Assembly: GCF_000426925.1 (NCBI RefSeq)
Contig: NZ_KE384717.1
Span: 43,327-107,326, forward strand
Length of the DNA stretch: 64,000 nt
Direction of reading: 5' to 3'
DNA from: Dolichospermum circinale AWQC310F
GTDB lineage: Bacteria; Cyanobacteriota; Cyanobacteriia; Cyanobacteriales; Nostocaceae
Shown: positions 36,827 through 46,493 of the stretch, in pieces
How positions within the stretch are numbered: position 1 is the stretch's first letter
How the letters are laid out: each line of letters begins with the position of its first letter
Notes under the pieces: generated by a model
The model's input: the letters and a program-made list of their open reading frames with translations, nothing else
Database searches by the model: none
Told to the model about the DNA's origin: nothing
Position numbers and translations under genes: made by a program

Positions 36827-38775
36827 AAATGTACTCCATGTTGTTGTGCAAAATAAACCCACCTTGGCCAAAATCTATCATCTTCTGATAAATACCTGGC
36901 CAAATCATGTGATACTCTTACGACATCTTCCGAATTGGGATTATCTGATAATTGTAAAACTTTCGCTGCTTCTATAGCCTTTTCTGCTTCCAAAGAACGC
37001 GAATGACGCAATTTAAAAACATCAGACATTAACCAATAATCTACCACACCTTGACGAATAAAAGGAAGTTCTTCAATTTGGACTTCATTCCTTAATAAAT
37101 CGCTTTTCACCAGTTCTAGACTAAATAACTTATCAACTCTTTGATCAAATCTAGGTTCTACAGATGCCATAACTAAAGGAGAATGAGTAGCAACCATAAT
37201 TTGTACTTGTAAATCAGATGCTAACTCATCTCTCACATCTAACAAAGCAGGTAAAATAGCCCTTTGCCATTGGGGGTGAAGATGTGCTTCTAATTCATCT
37301 ACTAAAATAACCATTCTCTTCTGTGGTTCTCTGCGGATAAGTTTTGATTGTATTTTATGTTCTTCATAAGCCCAAACTATCAAATAAGCCATTGTAATTA
37401 TCCGCTGTACCCCTGCGGAAGCATGAATAATGGGAACAGTTCCATAAGGATGTTCTATGGTGGGAATTTCTCTAGCATCATAAGGAAGTCTAACAGGTTC
37501 TCCCGGTTTCAAAATTCCTAAATCACCCTGTTCTGGAGGAGATAAACGTTCTAATACTTTTACTAAGGTGTCAAATGGATATTTATCTGGTCTACTTTGC
37601 CATTGAATCCAATCTTGTAATAATCCATTAATAAAAGTATTACCATTTTCATCTTTTTGACCATTCCATAACTCATCTTTTGTAAACACAAAAGGAAGTG
37701 GTTTTTTCTCAATATTTTTAACACGAGATGAAGATGACAAATATTGTTTTGCTGTGTCCCATACGGCAAAAGAACCATCTACTCTGGCATAAATTAAAAG
37801 ACCTGGAATAGTTGAGCGATTTTTAATTTCATTCCATCTTTGAAGCTGCCAATCATAAGAAATACTCTCTGTATCAGATTCCGAATCTCCAGAAATTTTA
37901 AATGTAATTACGGGTTCATCTTCAGTTACAGTTGGCATTGGATATGCTGGTAAATTTGCCCACTGTCCAGTTAAAGCCCACCACACACATTCTAGTAAAA
38001 AAGTTTTACCTAATCCATTATCACCTGTAATTAAACTCAGTCGTTCTGCTGGTTCAAAACAAAGTTTTTTGGCAGCACCTACACCTTGTATTTCTAAATA
38101 AGTTAAAGTACCTTCTTCTGGTAGAATATCTGGAGGTTTGCCAATAACAGTTTTTAATTCTTCCCAAGTAACTACTTTATCTTGAAAAAGATTGTTTATA
38201 TTGATGTTATCTGGGATGGAAATATCAAACAATTGAGTGATTTCTTGTTCATTTAACAAAAACTCATTTTGGAAATTTTGAATAATATCTTCTGCTGTTG
38301 TTTCAGATGACCATTCTTTTTCACGATATATCCAGACGGCTAAATGGAAAATAGGAATTACTGGATTATCATATTGAGATAAACAAGATTTTAAGATTTC
38401 GATATAGTTATGTTTCCAACCCCAGTGATCATCATTGATTTGATGATTTAGTAATGCTTGACCAACTATTTGTGTATCAATATTTTCTATAATAAAATAA
38501 TCTATATATCGCTTAAGTGTTATCCATTTATGAAGTGTCATCCAGCTATTTCTAGTTTTTGGTAACCCGAAACATCTATAAAAATATGCTGATTCCTTAC
38601 AGGGTTTATAGTGATTTTCTAAAAAATCTTCAATTTCTGAATATAGAGATATTTCAATAGTATTACCTAGTGGTAATCGTAATTGCTTAAATTTTAAAAA
38701 AGTGATTCCCCAAAAAGAATCTACCTTTTCCAAATATTTAAGAGACTCTTTGATTTGGTCAATACTAATAAACAT
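36823..38775 (-). CDS. AAA/ABC-type ATPase, Septu PtuA-like, with long N-terminal extension
   Basis: This 650-residue ATPase has Walker A GDNGLGKT at 251-258, an ABC-like signature in HASAGVQRIITMAYLIV, Walker B MVILVDELEAHLHPQW near 490-503 and the switch IMVATHSPLV. This is the SMC/RecF/OLD-like layout of defence ATPases. Residues 1-225 form a helical region ahead of the ATPase core that I do not recognise (IFHLAVWIYREKEWSSETTA); typical PtuA has its Walker A close to the N-terminus. The stop overlaps the HNH gene start. Likely a phage-sensing ATPase controlling the nuclease. Confidence 0.85.
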   Translation of the reverse strand: MFISIDQIKESLKYLEKVDSFWGITFLKFKQLRLPLGNTIEISLYSEIEDFLENHYKPCKESAYFYRCFGLPKTRNSWMTLHKWITLKRYIDYFIIENIDTQIVGQALLNHQINDDHWGWKHNYIEILKSCLSQYDNPVIPIFHLAVWIYREKEWSSETTAEDIIQNFQNEFLLNEQEITQLFDISIPDNININNLFQDKVVTWEELKTVIGKPPDILPEEGTLTYLEIQGVGAAKKLCFEPAERLSLITGDNGLGKTFLLECVWWALTGQWANLPAYPMPTVTEDEPVITFKISGDSESDTESISYDWQLQRWNEIKNRSTIPGLLIYARVDGSFAVWDTAKQYLSSSSRVKNIEKKPLPFVFTKDELWNGQKDENGNTFINGLLQDWIQWQSRPDKYPFDTLVKVLERLSPPEQGDLGILKPGEPVRLPYDAREIPTIEHPYGTVPIIHASAGVQRIITMAYLIVWAYEEHKIQSKLIRREPQKRMVILVDELEAHLHPQWQRAILPALLDVRDELASDLQVQIMVATHSPLVMASVEPRFDQRVDKLFSLELVKSDLLRNEVQIEELPFIRQGVVDYWLMSDVFKLRHSRSLEAEKAIEAAKVLQLSDNPNSEDVVRVSHDLARYLSEDDRFWPRWVYFAQQHGVHL

Positions 38776-39086
38776 GAGTTTATCCCGTTCGCTTTTTTAA
38801 GTTAATCCGAAGAAATTATAGGTCAAATTCTTTCACAAGATAGTAAAATACAAAACCCTGGGTAATTGTCAAAACCAGCTTACCTGGATTATAACAAAAA
38901 ATATCCAACAAACACAATTTACCAGAACTAACGCAAAAAATCTCTAAAACTCTTCTTCCTTCGCTGTCTTCGCTCCTTCGTGGTTCATTCAATATCTTAT
39001 CATCATCAAGACAACACAAGCATATATCTACGCCAAGTTGGTTATTCATTACTTCACTATCTTCAAACAACTTAGTTGTACCAAAA
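38776..39086. repeat. Intergenic region with dispersed 'CTTCGCTCCTTCGTGGTTC' repeat
   Basis: Contains AACTAACGCAAAAAATCTCT then AAAACTCTTCTTCCTTCGCT and GTCTTCGCTCCTTCGTGGTT, an intergenic repeat seen in part at 3560-3600 and 62550-62600. A 96-residue minus-strand frame over it is translated repeat and not credited. Confidence 0.55.
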
Positions 39087-39596
39087 TTACTCAAACCAAT
39101 CTTCACCTCCCGGTAATTGTGCTAAATAATTATCAATCATCTTTGCTAACTCTTTAGGTTGATATTCATAAGTTAACAACAAAAGATTTTCCGCAAAATC
39201 AATTAATTCTTTTTCTTGTAATCTTCCAGAAACTTGACTCGGTTTTAAAGTCCCACCAAAAATCTCCGCACTAGCAGGACGAATTGCCATTTCTACAGCT
39301 TCTGCTAAATATTCACCCCATTGATCAGATTTAATATAATAGGATGTTTGATGATCTTTAATATTCAGTTTGGCAATTTGAATCACAGAATCAGAAATTG
39401 AAGCAATCCAAGAATTAGTTAAACGCTGTTCAATTTGATTTTTAATCAGATGAATAACCAACCTCACTAAAAAAGCTTCTATTTTTCGCAAAGTTCCCTG
39501 TTTGCTCATATCCTCCAAATCATCAAGAATTTCCAAGGCATCATCATAACGCCCTTCTAAAATACTTCGTTTTAATTCCATTAATTCTTGCGTCAT
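39087..39596 (-). CDS. DUF29-family protein (long variant)
   Basis: The 169-residue protein starts MTQELMELKRSILEGRYDDA, followed by LEILDDLEDMSKQGTLRKIE and LVIHLIKNQIEQRLTNSWIA. It is clearly related to the protein encoded at 51165-51599 and more remotely to the DUF29 gene at 16.2 kb. Soluble and helical; unknown role. Its family is amplified in cyanobacteria, often near nuclease or toxin genes. Confidence 0.75.
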   Translation of the reverse strand: MTQELMELKRSILEGRYDDALEILDDLEDMSKQGTLRKIEAFLVRLVIHLIKNQIEQRLTNSWIASISDSVIQIAKLNIKDHQTSYYIKSDQWGEYLAEAVEMAIRPASAEIFGGTLKPSQVSGRLQEKELIDFAENLLLLTYEYQPKELAKMIDNYLAQLPGGEDWFE

Positions 39597-39672
39597 GTTT
39601 ATTGACCTGACTTACTAGCAGTTATTAGTTGATTTTGTACTTTTGATGTTCTATAATAACCCACATTGCTAC

Positions 39673-39769
39673 ATACAGCACTTACCGATGTTATGAGGTA
39701 CAAAATCACCCCTCCCCGTAAGCAGGGAGGGGGCTATGATGTACTTCATAACAAATGAATCTGCTGTAT
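39673..39769. mobile_element. MITE-like element with (T)ACAGCA inverted ends
   Basis: About 97 bp bounded by ATACAGCA and TGCTGTAT, with subterminal inverted copies GTTATGAGGTAC (39690-39701) and GTACTTCATAAC (39741-39752), and an internal GC-rich hairpin (CCCCTCCCC / GGGAGGGG). The same terminal arrangement recurs at 50485-50638 and 63895-64000. The flanking TA on each side would fit a Tc1/IS630-type target, an inference. Confidence 0.7.
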
Positions 39770-39960
39770 CTAGTTCAGGCTGTTAATGGGTAATCAGTAA
39801 TTGGTGATCAAATCCCTATTTTCATCCTGTTAATCCTTTTATCCTGGATATCCTGATTCTGACATTTTCCTATCTATAAATTGTAGCGTTCCCCATTCCC
39901 CAAAGTGCGTTAAAATTTTAATATCTTCATCACAACTCAGACACGCGACAACCATCTACC
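39770..39960. repeat. Spacer upstream of recQ with a dispersed repeat
   Basis: Holds CATCCTGTTAATCCTTTTAT then CCTGGATATCCTGATTCTGA (39827-39863), the same family as at 4.4, 4.7 and 53.05 kb. No gene. Confidence 0.6.
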
Positions 39961-42150
39961 ATGCTTCAGTACCCCCACTTAGAACAAGCCCTAAAACATC
40001 ATTTTGGTTACGATCAATTTCGTCCTGGACAAAGGCAAATTATCGAAGATGCCTTACAAAATCGTGATTTAATGGTAATTATGCCCACTGGTGGGGGTAA
40101 ATCTCTGTGCTTTCAATTACCGGCACTTTTAAAACCCGGTTTAACAGTGGTAGTGTCACCATTAATAGCTTTAATGCAAGATCAAGTGGAAGCACTGAGA
40201 ACTAATAACATTTCTGCCACATTTCTCAATAGTAGCCTGAATGCCTATAAAGTTCGCTCTCGTGAAGAAGCGATCATGAATGGTAAAATAAAATTACTTT
40301 ATGTCGCTCCTGAACGTTTGATTAGCGACCGATTTTTGCCCCTTTTAGACGTAGTTAAGGAAAAAGTAGGAATTTCCACCTTTGCCATAGATGAAGCCCA
40401 TTGTGTGTCAGAATGGGGGCATGATTTCCGTCCAGAATATCGGCAATTAAGACTACTCAGAAAACGTTATCCAAATGTTCCTACTATTGCTTTAACAGCT
40501 ACAGCTACAGATAGGGTTAAAGCCGATATTATTGAACAATTAGGATTAAAACAACCAAGTATTCATATTGCTAGTTTTAACCGTCAAAATCTTTATTATG
40601 AAGTTAGAAATAAAAGTAAAAATCCCTATGCTGAAATATTAGAAATAGTTAGAGAAAATCAAGGTTCAGGGATTATTTATTGTTTAACTCGCAAAAAAGT
40701 TGATGAACTAACTTTCAAATTACAAAATGATAAAATCGCTGCTTTACCTTATCATGCAGGTTTAACGGATGAAGAAAGAACTAAAAATCAAACTCGATTT
40801 ATTAGAGATGATGTGCGGATAATGGTAGCGACAATTGCTTTTGGGATGGGTATTAATAAGCCTGATGTTCGCTTTGTGATTCATTCGGATTTACCTCGAA
40901 ATTTAGAAAGTTACTATCAAGAATCTGGCCGCGCTGGTAGAGATAATGAACCTTCTAAATGTACATTATTTTTTAATTATGGTGATATTAAAACTATAGA
41001 ATGGAGTATTAATCAAAAAACCGATCCTCAAGAACAATTAATAGCTAAACAGCAATTAAGACAAGTTATAGATTATGCAGAGGGGACAGACTGTAGACGC
41101 ACAATTCAATTAAGTTATTTTGGCGAAAGATTTCCGGGAAATTGTGGTAATTGTGATAATTGTCGTTATCCTAAACCTGTACAAGATTGGACAATTGAAG
41201 CCATGAAATTTTTATCTTGTGTGGCTAGATGTAAGGAAAGATTTGGAATGTTACATATCATTGATGTATTAAGAGGTGCGAAAAATCAGAAAATTGTCGT
41301 TAATAAACATGATCAACTTTCTACCTATGGAATTGGTAAAGATAGAACATTAGACGAATGGAGAATGCTAGGAAGATCACTATTACATCAAGGTTTATTA
41401 GAACAAACTAGCGACGGTTATTCAATTTTAAAACTCAATGCTTTAAGTTGGGAAGTCATGCGAAAACAACGACCAGTTTCTATTTCTGTTCCCATAGCGC
41501 AAAAAATGACCTGGGAAGATGGAAATAATAAACCTGTAGATGTGGAAATTTTAACTCAAAAATTGCGATCGCTTCGTAAACAACTCGCAGATGAACAAGC
41601 TATCCCACCCTACATGATCTTTCAAGATTCTACCCTCAAGTTAATGGCACAAATTCAACCCAAAACATTAGATGAATTAGGTAAAATCTCCGGCGTTGTT
41701 AGTTATAAACTATCTCAATATGGCGAAAAATTCCTAGCAGAAATTCAGGCTTATCATCAAGGACAAGGTTTACAACAAAATACCATTCATCGAGTTAATT
41801 CTTTATCCTCTTATCACACACTATCTGATACTGAATTAACAACATTAGAGTTATATAATCAGGGTTTTAGTATTGAAGAAATTGCCCAAAAACGCAATGT
41901 TAAATCTGGTACAATTATCAATCATCTCTCCAATTTAATTGAGAAAAAACAATCTTTAGATATCAGTCAATTAGTACCTTTAGAACGTCAGAAAAAAATC
42001 TGGCAAATTTTAGAAGTTGTTGGTGATATTTCTCTCACACCTCTTCGGGAAAATTTAGGAGCAAACTACAGCTTTGATGAAATTCGTTTAGTTAGGGCGA
42101 AGTGGCGACGAGAAAAACATAAATCTACTCAATATGATATTGACTTTTAG
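39961..42150 (+). CDS. recQ: ATP-dependent DNA helicase RecQ
   Basis: This 729-residue 3'-5' helicase acts in recombination and repair. Walker A PTGGGKSL is at 42-49, the DEAH box in FAIDEAHCVSEWGHDFRPEY, and motif VI in ESGRAGRDNEPSKC. The RQC zinc cysteines are in CRRTIQLSYFGERFPGNCGN then CDNC. An HRDC-type domain (about 525-600) and a C-terminal helix-turn-helix (FSIEEIAQKRNVKSGTIINH) complete it. The 3' end overlaps the opposite-strand small gene by 26 bases. Confidence 0.96.
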   Translation: MLQYPHLEQALKHHFGYDQFRPGQRQIIEDALQNRDLMVIMPTGGGKSLCFQLPALLKPGLTVVVSPLIALMQDQVEALRTNNISATFLNSSLNAYKVRSREEAIMNGKIKLLYVAPERLISDRFLPLLDVVKEKVGISTFAIDEAHCVSEWGHDFRPEYRQLRLLRKRYPNVPTIALTATATDRVKADIIEQLGLKQPSIHIASFNRQNLYYEVRNKSKNPYAEILEIVRENQGSGIIYCLTRKKVDELTFKLQNDKIAALPYHAGLTDEERTKNQTRFIRDDVRIMVATIAFGMGINKPDVRFVIHSDLPRNLESYYQESGRAGRDNEPSKCTLFFNYGDIKTIEWSINQKTDPQEQLIAKQQLRQVIDYAEGTDCRRTIQLSYFGERFPGNCGNCDNCRYPKPVQDWTIEAMKFLSCVARCKERFGMLHIIDVLRGAKNQKIVVNKHDQLSTYGIGKDRTLDEWRMLGRSLLHQGLLEQTSDGYSILKLNALSWEVMRKQRPVSISVPIAQKMTWEDGNNKPVDVEILTQKLRSLRKQLADEQAIPPYMIFQDSTLKLMAQIQPKTLDELGKISGVVSYKLSQYGEKFLAEIQAYHQGQGLQQNTIHRVNSLSSYHTLSDTELTTLELYNQGFSIEEIAQKRNVKSGTIINHLSNLIEKKQSLDISQLVPLERQKKIWQILEVVGDISLTPLRENLGANYSFDEIRLVRAKWRREKHKSTQYDIDF

Positions 42151-42256
42151 GTTTTCCGCTTTTTCTTGTATATAAAGCTAGAGATAACAGTTTAGGCAAA
42201 AACAAACAAATAGCAGCATTTATTAGCGTGAGCAATATACCCTGAATTAAAGTCAT
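42125..42256 (-). CDS. Tiny membrane protein, paralogue A
   Basis: This 43-residue protein (MTLIQGILLTLINAAICLFL then PKLLSLALY) has one hydrophobic helix and a basic tail. The frame extends upstream to 42316, but the ATG at 42256 has a good ribosome-binding site (AAGGGAAGG). The core LLTLINAAICLFLPKLLS matches LLTVINAGACLALPKLLS of the next gene upstream, so they are a duplicated pair. Function unknown; such mini-proteins are easily missed. Confidence 0.7.
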   Translation of the reverse strand: MTLIQGILLTLINAAICLFLPKLLSLALYTRKSGKPKSQYHIE

Positions 42257-42535
42257 AGATAACCTTCCCTTATAACTATCTTTGATCACTACATCTTTAT
42301 TTTGCCTTACAAACACTAGCTTTGATCAACTTCTAGTTTTTAAATATCTTTTAGATTACATAAGTAAATTAAATACTTTTAATCCGCAAGTTCCCCATTC
42401 CCTTGTTTTTGATGAATAGCAATCCTGTATAATTTGTGAGAGTTCGCGTTTTCATCTAAAATTATGAAGAGCGCAGAGAAAAAAGAAAGATATTCACAAA
42501 CAACTGAGGACTGCTACTACTCAATAGTACTTACT

Positions 42536-42772
42536 TTATCTAAGAGAACACTGAGAACAAAAACGCGGCTTGAATTTACAGAATTGACTACCCGTTAAAC
42601 TATAGGTTGTACAATAGGGGAAACTAGTTATTTCTTTGGTGGGTTTAGAAGTGGAAGCAACGGACAATAGTTGAGACTGTTTAGGTTTACGAACCGAAAC
42701 CATAGATAATAGCTTAGGCAAAGCTAAACAAGCCCCAGCGTTGATGACTGTCAGTAATAATACATCCATCAT
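42536..42772 (-). CDS. Tiny membrane protein, paralogue B
   Basis: A 78-residue protein (MMDVLLLTVINAGACLALPK) with the same N-terminal hydrophobic helix as its neighbour, plus a cytosolic tail with paired cysteines (FPYCTTYSLTGSQFCKFKPR, FCSQC). The four cysteines could bind metal. The second Met (42769) is an equally possible start. Not recognised beyond the paralogy; both copies run on the minus strand between recQ and the acyl-ACP synthetase gene. Confidence 0.65.
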   Translation of the reverse strand: MMDVLLLTVINAGACLALPKLLSMVSVRKPKQSQLLSVASTSKPTKEITSFPYCTTYSLTGSQFCKFKPRFCSQCSLR

Positions 42773-42998
42773 ATCTATAGGGAATCACCCCCAGGCGAAA
42801 CGACATCAGAACGGTTTAGTTAATAGTAAAATATATGGCAACATCAGGTAATGCACGAAAACTTAACCATAGTATTTAGTCTATATAAAATCAGTTTAGC
42901 ATAGAATTTTGTAGATGGAAACTAACAGTAACCTTTATGAATTAATATGTAAACTGAATATGAACTACCATGATTAATTGAATTTAACAGTAGTATTT

Positions 42999-44972
42999 AT
43001 GACGAATAATCAATCTACAACTTCTTTCTTAAATAACATTTCTCAACGAGAACGTCTTGCATTACAGAGTTTAGTAGATTACACAAATGTAGAGTTATTA
43101 CCGGAAATTTGGCCTTTGGCTGCAAAGCGATTTGGTGATATTATCGCTTTGTATAACCCCCACTCCCAACCAGAAGTAAAAATTACCTATAGTCAACTTA
43201 CAGAACAAATTAACCAATTTGCAGCCGGTTTACAGGCATTAGGCGTAAATACAAATAATAGCGAAAATCTTCCCTACGGAGATCGAGTTTCCTTGATAGC
43301 GGATAATAGTCCGCGTTGGTTTATTGCGGACCAAGGTATCATGACTGCTGGGGCTGTAAATGCAGTTCGTAGTTCCCAAGCGGAACGAGAAGAGTTACTT
43401 TACATTATTTCCCATAGTGGCAGTACATCTTTAGTAGTTGAGGATATCAGAACTTTAAATAAATTAGGGGAACGCCTGAACGAATTAGCGATTAAACTGG
43501 TAGTTATACTTTCTGACGAAACACCACCCGCAGAACTAAAATTTCCAGTAGTCAACTTTACCCAATTACTAGAAATTGGTAGGAATCATAAACTAGTCAC
43601 AAATAAGTATAGTGCAGAAACCTTAGCAACATTAATTTACACTTCCGGTACTACGGGAAAACCCAAAGGTGTAATGCTCTCCCATAGAAATTTACTGCAT
43701 CAAGTTGCAACTCTGGGAACGATTGTGCAACCCCAAAAAGGGGATACAGTCCTCAGTATTTTGCCCACATGGCATAGTTATGAACGCAGCGGTGAATACT
43801 TCTTACTTTCTCAAGGTTGTAGCCAAATTTACACTAATTTGCGTTCCGTCAAAGGAGATTTAAAGAAATTCAAACCTAATTATATGATTGCTGTGCCAAG
43901 ATTATGGGAATCAATTTATGAAGGCGTGCAAAAGCAATTCCGAGAACAACCAGCCAAAAAACAAAAATTGGTGAAGTTTTTACTAGAAATCAGCCAGAAA
44001 TATATAGAATCACGGCGTATTTCCCAGGGATTGAGTTTAAATCACATTAATGCTGGAATTATAGAGCGTTTTCAAGCCAAAATAGTAGAATTGGCATTAT
44101 TAGCGATTCATATACTAGGGGAAAAATTAGTTTATCACAAAGTAAGAGAAGCGACAGGCGGTAAAATAAAGCACGTTATTAGTGGGGGTGGGGCGCTTCC
44201 CAAACATATAGATAACTTCTTTGAAATTGTTGGTGTTGAAATATTACAGGGTTATGGGTTAACAGAAACATCACCAGTAACTAATGCGCGTCGTCCTTGG
44301 CGGAATTTACGTGGTTCTTCGGGACAACCAATTGCCGGTACAAAAGTGAAAATTGTCAACCCAGAAACCCGTCAACCCCTACCAGCAGGGGAACGGGGTT
44401 TAGTCCTTCTCAAAGGACCACAAATCATGCAAGGCTATTATCAAAATCCTCAAGCCACCAATAAAGCCATAGACCCCCAAGGTTGGTTTGATAGCGGTGA
44501 TTTAGGCTGGGTAACGCCCCAAAATGACCTAGTATTAACAGGGAGGGCAAAAGACACCATTGTTTTAAGCAACGGCGAAAATATCGAACCTCAGCCCATA
44601 GAGGACGCTTGTTTGCGATCGCCCTATATTGACCAAATTATGTTAGTAGGACAAGATCAAAAAAGTATTGGTGCCATAATTGTCCCTAACCTGGAAGCCT
44701 TAGCAAAATGGGCAGAAACTCAACATCAGATAAATGATAGTCAAAAAATTGACTTAGAGAGTAGAATAGTCCAGGATCTGTTTCGTCAAGAGTTAAATCG
44801 TGAAGTTCAAAACCGTCCCGGTTATCGAACCGATGATCGTATTGGACCATTTAAACTAATTTCGGAACAGTTTTCCATTGAAAATGGCATGATGACACAA
44901 ACCTTGAAAATTCGTCGTCACATTGTGATGGAACGATATTGCGATATTATTAACGGAATGTTTGCCAAATAA
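42999..44972 (+). CDS. aas: Acyl-ACP/long-chain acyl-CoA synthetase
   Basis: This 657-residue ANL-family ligase activates free fatty acids with ATP. Cyanobacterial members of this length re-esterify fatty acids to ACP (Aas type). The AMP-binding P-loop is YTSGTTGKPKGVMLSH; YGLTETSPVTNARRPW and GWFDSGDLGWVTPQNDLVLT are the other core motifs, with the catalytic-type Lys near the C-terminus (TQTLKIRRHIV). I chose the ATG at 42999 over a TTG seven codons upstream. Confidence 0.92.
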   Translation: MTNNQSTTSFLNNISQRERLALQSLVDYTNVELLPEIWPLAAKRFGDIIALYNPHSQPEVKITYSQLTEQINQFAAGLQALGVNTNNSENLPYGDRVSLIADNSPRWFIADQGIMTAGAVNAVRSSQAEREELLYIISHSGSTSLVVEDIRTLNKLGERLNELAIKLVVILSDETPPAELKFPVVNFTQLLEIGRNHKLVTNKYSAETLATLIYTSGTTGKPKGVMLSHRNLLHQVATLGTIVQPQKGDTVLSILPTWHSYERSGEYFLLSQGCSQIYTNLRSVKGDLKKFKPNYMIAVPRLWESIYEGVQKQFREQPAKKQKLVKFLLEISQKYIESRRISQGLSLNHINAGIIERFQAKIVELALLAIHILGEKLVYHKVREATGGKIKHVISGGGALPKHIDNFFEIVGVEILQGYGLTETSPVTNARRPWRNLRGSSGQPIAGTKVKIVNPETRQPLPAGERGLVLLKGPQIMQGYYQNPQATNKAIDPQGWFDSGDLGWVTPQNDLVLTGRAKDTIVLSNGENIEPQPIEDACLRSPYIDQIMLVGQDQKSIGAIIVPNLEALAKWAETQHQINDSQKIDLESRIVQDLFRQELNREVQNRPGYRTDDRIGPFKLISEQFSIENGMMTQTLKIRRHIVMERYCDIINGMFAK

Positions 44973-45139
44973 TTCCCTAAATCGCAAATTGTTTTTACCA
45001 AATTTCAGATCTCAGAAACCATTGGAGAAACAGGAAATAGAAAAAAAATCTTTTTTTAACACCTGAAAACATAGTATCAGTATCTTCTCTGAACTCATCT
45101 CCATACTACAAACTATTGAAGAGTGAACGGACAATTTTT

Positions 45140-45589
45140 ATGGATGTTTCCAACCCTCAATTGCTTTTAAAACGCCCGGTTAATGTTAAAGCCATAGTTA
45201 CCCCTCTCTGGAAAGAGGAAGTACACCAACAATTACAAGCTCAAATTAATCAAGTTGACCAACAACTACAACAATTAGACATTGAAGGACAAAGAGCAAT
45301 TACTGCTATTCAAAAACAGAGTCTTCAACCACCAGGACCTCAGACCCTTCAACAAATTGACAACGTTCAACTCCAAGTTAATCAAAAGAAAAGTGAACTT
45401 CTAGAACAGAAAAATCAAATGCTGCAAAACCTCCAGCAAGTACAATTGTTGGAATTAGATGAAGAAGTCAACCAATTTCAATTGGAAAGCTTTTTTCGCA
45501 TTGAACTAGGTGATAACTTAATTAGTAAAATGCAGGTTGAAGTTGTCCTTCGTGACGGCATTGTCGAAGAAATTCGCGGAGACATCTAA
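45140..45589 (+). CDS. YlqD family protein
   Basis: The 149-residue protein (MDVSNPQLLLKRPVNVKAIV) has a beta-rich N- and C-terminal part and a central Gln-rich coiled coil (EEVHQQLQAQINQVDQQLQQ; LLEQKNQMLQNLQQVQLLEL). It matches the YlqD family of Firmicutes and cyanobacteria; function unknown. The ATG at 45140 is preferred to a TTG eight codons upstream. A clear terminator follows. Confidence 0.85.
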   Translation: MDVSNPQLLLKRPVNVKAIVTPLWKEEVHQQLQAQINQVDQQLQQLDIEGQRAITAIQKQSLQPPGPQTLQQIDNVQLQVNQKKSELLEQKNQMLQNLQQVQLLELDEEVNQFQLESFFRIELGDNLISKMQVEVVLRDGIVEEIRGDI

Positions 45590-45601
45590 ACATGATACTA
45601 A

Positions 45602-45636
45602 AAATCTTCTACTTCTTAGGAAAGTAGGAGATTTTT
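45602..45636 (+). terminator. Rho-independent terminator after the YlqD gene
   Basis: Stem AAATCTTCTACTT / AAGTAGGAGATTT (13 pairs, one G-U) with a 7-base loop, followed by a T run. It lies 13 bases after the stop. Confidence 0.88.
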
Positions 45637-45721
45637 TTAACCAATTCGAGCAGGTATCCCCTTTTTCAGATCTGATCAACACCTGTAACTAACCTATTCT
45701 GGAAAATGAATATTAACCTAA

Positions 45722-46492
45722 ATGAATAATATCAGAGAAAGTATTAATTTCTTCTTTTTTTCTTTAGTCAGAAATTTTATCAAATTTTTCAGTCGAGTTG
45801 ACTTGAGAAGGAAATCCTTAAATAGCGGTGATCTAACTGGTCTATTACCAATCATCGGTTATGCTCTTGTGATTATGTCATTCATAGACTTTATCTCTGT
45901 TGCTGCCGAGCTTAAACTGCAAAACTTTGAAAGTGAACTTAATTCCATTAGCGCGTTCACTGAACACAGTTGGATTTTTCTGATTGGTTTGGGGTTTATT
46001 TTTACTCGCTATTTTAGCGAAAATCAATATGATATCCGCTATCCAGAAATTATTTTTCAAAGAATTATTCGCTGGGTAATCTTATTAATTGGAGTCGCAT
46101 TTTTCCTGGCAATTCCCCTGGTTTTTGTAAATACAGGACGTTTATTAAAATCAGTCAATAATCAGATCCTTGAACAGCAAAAGGGCAATCTTGAACAAAT
46201 AGCTCAAATCGAAAAAGGTCTCAATTCTGGTCTGACTACAGCACAAATCCAACTTATTGGTAGAAATATCAACCTGACTCCAGAGGAATTAAAGTTACCA
46301 GAGCCTCAAATCAAAGATTCAATTAAACGAAACTTACTCATTGCTAAAACAAGAATTACCGAAGCAGCAAATCAAGCCAAGAGACAACAACTTAGAAGTA
46401 CATGGAAAAATAGTTATAGAACAATTATCGCTCTTCTCATTCTTGGTTTTACCTTTGTGATTGTTTGGTTCAAAATAGGACAGGTTTTTTAA
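45722..46492 (+). CDS. HpsJ-like membrane protein associated with cyanoexosortase
   Basis: This 256-residue protein has four membrane segments: GLLPIIGYALVIMSFIDFIS, WIFLIGLGFIFTRYF, IRWVILLIGVAFFLAIPLVF and YRTIIALLILGFTFVIVW, with a Gln-rich helical region between the third and fourth. This architecture matches HpsJ-like proteins found beside cyanoexosortase A. The exosortase gene starts one base after its stop, so the two are co-transcribed. The role is presumably in sorting or export of surface proteins or polysaccharide. Confidence 0.8.
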   Translation: MNNIRESINFFFFSLVRNFIKFFSRVDLRRKSLNSGDLTGLLPIIGYALVIMSFIDFISVAAELKLQNFESELNSISAFTEHSWIFLIGLGFIFTRYFSENQYDIRYPEIIFQRIIRWVILLIGVAFFLAIPLVFVNTGRLLKSVNNQILEQQKGNLEQIAQIEKGLNSGLTTAQIQLIGRNINLTPEELKLPEPQIKDSIKRNLLIAKTRITEAANQAKRQQLRSTWKNSYRTIIALLILGFTFVIVWFKIGQVF

Positions 46493-46493
46493 A

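Noticed and set aside
38816..39106. 96-residue minus-strand frame
   Set aside because: Consists largely of the CTTCGCTCCTTCGTGGTTC intergenic repeat and overlaps the DUF29 gene end.
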